From NCBI GenBank assembly GCA_017444045.1, contig JAFSXO010000019.1, forward strand, positions 1 to 9,907: a stretch of 9,907 nucleotides of DNA, read 5' to 3'. How positions within the stretch are numbered: position 1 is the first letter of the stretch; each line of letters begins with the position of its first letter. Source of the stretch: a bacterium (lineage in GTDB: Bacteria > Vulcanimicrobiota > Xenobia > Xenobiales > Xenobiaceae). The translations under genes were made by a program, and so were the position numbers. The notes below the pieces were generated by a model. It saw only the letters and a program-made list of their open reading frames with translations, was not told the origin of the DNA and made no database searches. This document shows positions 6,775 to 9,907 of the stretch, piece after piece.

Positions 6775-7947
6775 CTAGCCTTCCTCGGCGGGCAGCGCCT
6801 CGGAAAACTCGACAAAGCCGCGCACGTACAGCGAATAGACGAAGGAGAGCGCGGATACTCCGAAGCGCCGCTCGATGTCAGCCAGGGAGTGGCGACCGTC
6901 GAACAGCTGCAGTATCTCTCCGGCCTTAAAGCTCACGGGAATGACCTGGTTGGCGCGGATCAGCGCCCAGCCGAATTCCTCGTTGCGCGTGATGTAGAGG
7001 GGTCTGGGGCAGAGGTCTTCCTCCAGGACGACCTCGTGCAGCTCCTCGACCTCGGCGCAGTAGGGAGCGCGGATCAGCGGATCGCCGGGATGCCCAGCGC
7101 AGCCTGCCGCCCGGCAGCCTCCCGGGCAGAGGTCGCCCTTGGCGCACTGGGCGCACGGGGCGGGAAGCTTCTGGCGCCAGGCTTCTAAGGCCGGAGAATG
7201 CCAGGCCTCGGACACCGAGCAGTCCAGCAGGGACATTCCCTCTTCAGCTGAGCATCTGCAGGGCAGCAGCTGGCCCTTCTCGTTTACAAAGGCGGAGACT
7301 ACGCCGCCGAGGCAGCCGCGCTCGCCAAGGTGGCTAAAGCAGTTGGGTACGCAGTTGCCCAGCGAGACGCTGTAGCTCATGTCGCGCATTTTGCCCAGGC
7401 TGGTCAGCGCTGCCGTTAAGGTCTCCTCGCTGACCGCGTCGGTGCCGTTTAGCAGAACGCGGTTGCAGATCACGCTGCTGGCACCCAGATCGTAGGATGC
7501 CTCGATAATGCTTTCCAGATGGCGGCAGGCCCACTCGCCCAGCTCGACGCTGGCGTTAACCTCGGCGCCTACGGCCAGCGCCCGCTCGCAGAACTCGCGC
7601 AGGTCGGAGTATCGCGAGGCTTCTTCTGGGGCAAGCTCGGCCTCTTCGGGCAGATAGTCCACAACCAGGGAGCCGAAATGCGCCAGGCGGCGCAGCTCGC
7701 CCAAAAGCTGCAGATCGTCGGCGGGAGCCTCGGCTATGAGCAGGTGGAAGTACTTGCCGCCCTGCTCTAAGGCGTCCAGCACCTGCCGGCGCGCTTCGGT
7801 ATCGAGAAGCTCCAGCCCAGATACTTTAAATTCGTTGACCAGGGCGGCCAGCTTGGCGATAATTCCGCCCCACTGCTCCGCTGTGAGCCCTCCCTGCTTA
7901 GTGGCCAGTCTAATCTCCGCCGTTACCGGCGCACACAATGACAGCAT
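6775..7947 (-). CDS. Pseudo-radical-SAM protein with SPASM and PqqD-like domains
   Basis: This 390-aa protein looks like a RiPP radical SAM maturase that has lost its catalytic core. The opening APVTAEIRLATKQGGLTAEQW matches the first strand and the later helix of radical SAM/SPASM enzymes, but the CxxxCxxC loop expected between them is absent. The GGE region is replaced by SGLELLDTEARR (about 43-54). The SPASM domain is intact: C212-x12-G225-x4-C230, then C265-x2-C268-x5-C274-x3-C278, and C297. Residues ~313-383 resemble PqqD, a RiPP recognition element. The ATG at 7947 has AAGGA about 8 nt upstream. It is the last gene of an operon with two His-Xaa-Asn repeat proteins. It probably binds their leaders and supports a separate radical SAM enzyme not seen here. 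Pseudo-rSAM/SPASM proteins are known from other RiPP clusters. Confidence 0.88.
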   Translation of the reverse strand: MLSLCAPVTAEIRLATKQGGLTAEQWGGIIAKLAALVNEFKVSGLELLDTEARRQVLDALEQGGKYFHLLIAEAPADDLQLLGELRRLAHFGSLVVDYLPEEAELAPEEASRYSDLREFCERALAVGAEVNASVELGEWACRHLESIIEASYDLGASSVICNRVLLNGTDAVSEETLTAALTSLGKMRDMSYSVSLGNCVPNCFSHLGERGCLGGVVSAFVNEKGQLLPCRCSAEEGMSLLDCSVSEAWHSPALEAWRQKLPAPCAQCAKGDLCPGGCRAAGCAGHPGDPLIRAPYCAEVEELHEVVLEEDLCPRPLYITRNEEFGWALIRANQVIPVSFKAGEILQLFDGRHSLADIERRFGVSALSFVYSLYVRGFVEFSEALPAEEG

Positions 7948-7962
7948 TTATTATATCCTTCG

Positions 7963-8002
7963 CTTAAAAAGATTCACCCCTCAGGGATAATCCACTGAGG
8001 GG
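7963..8002 (-). terminator. Hairpin between precursor and SPASM-protein genes, possible attenuator
   Basis: CCCCTCAG (8002-7995 read on the minus strand) pairs with CTGAGGGG (7984-7977) around a 10-nt loop. It is followed by TGAATCTTTTTAAG, a modest U-tract. It lies 38 nt after the stop of the second precursor gene and only about 30 nt before the start of the SPASM-protein gene. No promoter fits in between, so partial read-through would set a high precursor-to-maturase ratio. Confidence 0.65.
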
Positions 8003-8040
8003 CAGCAGTCACGCAAATACAGCCCGCTGTGCCGGATTAT

Positions 8041-8661
8041 CTAGAAGATAAAGTCGCCGGGCACGATGTTCATGTGCTGGAATTCACTGCCGTCGCCGGG
8101 GGTGTTGACGTGGTTGGACCAGGGGCCGTTAGTGTGCCCGGTGCTGGCGTTGGTGTGGTTGTTCCAGTCTTCGTTGGAGTGCGTGGTGGGCGTGTTGGAG
8201 TGGTTGAAGTCGCCGTTGCTGTGCAGACCGCCGTTGGAGTCTGCCCCCTCACCGCCCGGACCGCTCAGAAGCTGGGATCCCTCGGCCGGAGCTTTTGTCG
8301 CGTCGAGCGAGCGCACCGCTTCGCGAGAAGGATCGGTCTGCTGCCAGCCGTTCCAGGGCACAAAGTGGGTGTCGGCCGCCTTGGCCTGCGGCAGGGCTTC
8401 TCTCTGCAGGGTGCTGGCCTCGGCTTCGCCGGTAAGCACTCCGCCGGCTAATCCTACTGCAGCTAAGCCGACCGCGGTGAACTTGCCCAGGCGTATCTCC
8501 CAGTCCGAATTAATCTTGGATATACTGCGCGCCAGACGTACGGTGACCCCGCTGCGTTTGTCCCCTATTAGACCGTAAATCAAACCATCTGAGTTTAAGC
8601 TTCTCTTTTCCTCAGAAGCCTCTGCTTTGCTGTCTGCTAAAATAACCCGGTACTTAACCAT
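8041..8661 (-). CDS. His-Xaa-Asn repeat protein 2 (candidate RiPP-like precursor)
   Basis: This 206-aa protein appears to be a substrate for the downstream SPASM/PqqD-like protein. Residues 1-60 form a polar leader. Residues 61-79 form a hydrophobic Ala/Gly/Val/Leu segment followed by A80-E81-A82, a signal-peptidase-I-like site. A linker with a Gly-rich stretch (133-146) leads to seven His-Xaa-Asn motifs with His at 147, 154, 161, 169, 176, 184 and 196. Spacings are 7, 7, 8, 7, 8 and 12. Xaa is Ser, Thr, Val or Met. There is no cysteine. The design recalls HxsA of the His-Xaa-Ser systems, but with Asn at the third position. The ATG at 8661 has GGAG 7 nt upstream. Its leader resembles that of the upstream paralogue. 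Whether it is modified and exported is inference. Confidence 0.85.
   Translation of the reverse strand: MVKYRVILADSKAEASEEKRSLNSDGLIYGLIGDKRSGVTVRLARSISKINSDWEIRLGKFTAVGLAAVGLAGGVLTGEAEASTLQREALPQAKAADTHFVPWNGWQQTDPSREAVRSLDATKAPAEGSQLLSGPGGEGADSNGGLHSNGDFNHSNTPTTHSNEDWNNHTNASTGHTNGPWSNHVNTPGDGSEFQHMNIVPGDFIF
8068..8223 (-). repeat. His-Xaa-Asn repeat block of protein 2
   Basis: Seven HxN codon triplets lie in 156 bp. They alternate in two kinds: one with an acidic or Gly/Pro residue and an aromatic after HxN (HSNGDFN, HSNEDWNN, HTNGPWSN), and one with small polar residues (HSNTPTT, HTNASTG, HVNTPGDG). The higher-order period is therefore 14-16 residues (about 45 bp), repeated three times, before a final HMN. 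Confidence 0.85.
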
Positions 8662-8737
8662 AAGCTGTCTCCATCTAGTGTCACATCGGAATTAAATGAA
8701 CAATCGAATAGGCATAAAGCCATGCTAACGGTGGTAT

Positions 8738-9601
8738 TTAATCGTGTGAGACTATTCCGTTATTGAGATGGTAATTTACGCCGCCGCCATCGGGATTCAC
8801 GTTTAGGTGATAAATAGAAGGCGCGGGGTATTCGGGGCTGCTCGGCGTTAAATTGGTGTGCTGGTCGCCGTGAGTGTTGTTGAAATGGGCAGGAGGATTG
8901 AAATTCATGTGCCCATCGGAACCCCAGGTACCTCCCCAGGTACCGGTTCCGGGGTCGAATTTTATATTGCTGTGGAAGGTCGTGTCCTGACCTGGGATAA
9001 TCTCGCTCTTCGGGTTCGAATAGGACGTATTGGTATGGCCTTCTGTTCCGGAACCAGATCCTCCCATGCGGTCGCGCGCTCTTGAGAATACGCGGTGGCG
9101 CGCCGGCTGCGTAACTTCGGCCAGCAGACTGTCCTGCCCGCTGTGGCTGGCGCGGCACTGAACAGCACGAGAGGAGTTTACAGGTAGCTCCGCGCTGCGG
9201 TTGGCCTCGGCCGTAGCCGTCCCCGCCAGCACTGTCAGCGCCACGGTTAGCATTCCCGAAGCGACAAGCGCTGCCGGTTTGTTAAGGGAAAACTCAAAGC
9301 CCTTGCAGACGTGGCCCATAGCTAGTTTTATACGCTTGGCGCCTGAGGGGGCTAAACGCACGGCCGCCTCTGTTCGGCGAGCTTCTGTTCCGCCCAGCGA
9401 AAGGCATAAATCTTCATGAGCGGATTTAGGCTCTATGGCTGCTTGGCTGTCCTCAGCGCTGTCGAGCTTTACGCTCCACAGCTGGTTGCCTCCGCGCAGA
9501 GGATAAGCAGCATAATTTTCACCGCAGCCTTGACGAGACTCCTGACACGATAGCCAGGTTCTCTCAGCCACTGCCAATGCCAATCGGATTGCAATATCCA
9601 C
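8738..9601 (-). CDS. His-Xaa-Asn repeat protein 1 (candidate RiPP-like precursor)
   Basis: This 287-aa protein has the same layout as its downstream neighbour. A polar leader covers residues 1-107, with weak similarity from about residue 42 to the start of the neighbour (both contain VRLA near the end of the leader). A hydrophobic segment (109-127) is followed by TATAEA, a signal-peptidase-I-like site. A linker then leads to a C-terminal domain with seven HxN motifs at His 189, 210, 231, 239, 248, 265 and 278. A Gly/Ser linker (180-188) comes just before the first. The start is GTG at 9601, well supported by GGAGGT 7 nt upstream. The leader and linker contain five Cys. It is the first gene after a strong promoter. 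Modification of the His-Xaa-Asn motifs by the SPASM-protein pathway is inferred from context. Confidence 0.83.
   Translation of the reverse strand: MDIAIRLALAVAERTWLSCQESRQGCGENYAAYPLRGGNQLWSVKLDSAEDSQAAIEPKSAHEDLCLSLGGTEARRTEAAVRLAPSGAKRIKLAMGHVCKGFEFSLNKPAALVASGMLTVALTVLAGTATAEANRSAELPVNSSRAVQCRASHSGQDSLLAEVTQPARHRVFSRARDRMGGSGSGTEGHTNTSYSNPKSEIIPGQDTTFHSNIKFDPGTGTWGGTWGSDGHMNFNPPAHFNNTHGDQHTNLTPSSPEYPAPSIYHLNVNPDGGGVNYHLNNGIVSHD
8762..9037 (-). repeat. His-Xaa-Asn repeat block of protein 1
   Basis: Seven HxN motifs (HTN, HSN, HMN, HFN, HTN, HLN, HLN) lie in about 92 codons. Spacings are 21, 21, 8, 9, 17 and 13 residues, looser than in the neighbouring protein. Xaa here includes bulkier residues (Met, Phe, Leu). 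Asn, Pro, Gly and aromatic residues fill the gaps, and the chain ends in SHD. Confidence 0.75.
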
Positions 9602-9615
9602 CCGTTACACCTCCG
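9602..9615 (-). promoter_or_regulatory. Ribosome binding site deciding a GTG start
   Basis: On the minus strand GGAGGTGTAACGG directly precedes GTG at 9601-9599. The GGAGGT lies 7 nt from the start codon, close to ideal, and there is no upstream ATG in frame. This fixes the start of His-Xaa-Asn repeat protein 1. Confidence 0.8.
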
Positions 9616-9641
9616 CTACGGAAATTCAACAAATATATGTC

Positions 9642-9670
9642 ATTATAACAAATCTAGCGCGCGGTTTCAA
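9642..9670 (-). promoter_or_regulatory. Sigma70-type promoter of the His-Xaa-Asn operon
   Basis: On the minus strand, TTGAAA (9670-9665) and TATAAT (9647-9642) are separated by exactly 17 bp, five of six and six of six matches to consensus. The expected transcription start is near 9635, leaving a leader of about 34 nt before the GTG at 9601. Two copies of TAGCGCGC/TAGCGCGC-like sequence (9655-9661 and 9674-9680 on the plus strand, 19 bp apart) flank the -35 element and could be operator half-sites. Confidence 0.8.
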
Positions 9671-9723
9671 TAATAGCGCGCCGATTTTCATAGCTTATTG
9701 GGCAGTCTAAACAATATTTTAGA

Positions 9724-9907
9724 TTACTGATGGCGCTGCAGAGGCCAGGGACCGAAGCTTAAAACCTCCAGAGTGCCGCCAAGTGGGTCGCTGCGGAAGG
9801 GAATATTCAGCATAAGGTGGCGTCCCGAGAACGAAACCGGCAGGAAATAGTCGCGCGTGGTCACTTTTAAGGTGCCTGTTCCCTTGGGCAGCGGTATGGC
9901 TACCTTA
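9724..9907 (-). CDS. C-terminal end of an unidentified protein (partial)
   Basis: The last 60 residues of an open frame are visible, from KVAIPLPKGTGTLKV at the window edge to GPWPLQRHQ and a TAA stop at 9726-9724. Its 5' part lies beyond the right edge. The visible part alternates hydrophobic and polar residues, with a DYFLPVSFSGRH stretch, and suggests a beta-sheet domain such as the closing sandwich of a larger enzyme. I do not recognise a family. It is separated from the His-Xaa-Asn operon by about 120 bp carrying that operon's own promoter, so it is probably a separate transcription unit. Confidence 0.65.
   Translation of the reverse strand, partial: KVAIPLPKGTGTLKVTTRDYFLPVSFSGRHLMLNIPFRSDPLGGTLEVLSFGPWPLQRHQ

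Noticed and set aside
8041..8223. CRISPR array or DNA-level tandem repeat
   Set aside because: The periodic DNA here is within a coding sequence, the units differ at many positions, and no constant direct repeats with unique spacers are present.
8070..8252. Minus-strand frame rich in Thr-Pro, resembling a low-complexity protein
   Set aside because: It is an out-of-frame reading of the His-Xaa-Asn repeat DNA. The repetitive Thr/Pro pattern follows from the repeated His/Asn codons, and there is no ribosome binding site.

Overview
The window reads as a chromosomal segment of a diderm (Gram-negative type) bacterium. It carries an apolipoprotein N-acyltransferase (lnt), a typical lipoprotein with a lipobox, and a four-gene set of type II/type IV pilus-like minor prepilins. 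Shine-Dalgarno motifs (GGAGG type) precede most genes. Lineage is inference only: prepilin-rich accessory content with these gene styles would fit the PVC group (Lentisphaerota/Verrucomicrobiota), but nothing here proves it.

Layout, left to right. (1) 26-1636, minus: lnt, with the full Glu-Lys-Cys catalytic set. (2) 1637-1880: divergent intergenic region. (3) 1881-2600, plus: an orphan lipoprotein. (4) 2699-2730: a strong hairpin with A/T tracts on both sides, a bidirectional terminator between convergent genes. (5) 6654-2757, minus: an operon of minor prepilins in the transcribed order GspH/FimT-like, GspK/PilX-like, GspI/PilV-like (587 aa, far larger than the family norm), GspJ-like. (6) 9601-6775, minus: an apparent three-gene operon that is the most interesting part of the window. 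(7) 9724-9907, minus: the C-terminal end of an unidentified protein that runs off the window.

The operon in (6) starts at a near-consensus sigma70 promoter (TTGAAA, 17 bp, TATAAT). It encodes two precursor-like proteins of 287 and 206 aa. Each has a long polar N-terminal leader, a hydrophobic export-type segment ending in an Ala-x-Ala site, a linker, and a C-terminal domain with seven His-Xaa-Asn motifs. After a hairpin that could act as an attenuator comes a 390-aa protein with an intact SPASM cysteine pattern and a C-terminal PqqD-like (RRE) domain. In that protein the radical SAM CxxxCxxC cluster motif and the GGE motif have been lost. The arrangement resembles the known His-Xaa-Ser (HxsABCD) peptide-modification systems, but with Asn replacing Ser and with a pseudo-radical-SAM protein as the only maturase-like gene visible. 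I propose it as a candidate His-Xaa-Asn RiPP-like system. The catalytic partner, if there is one, must lie outside this window.
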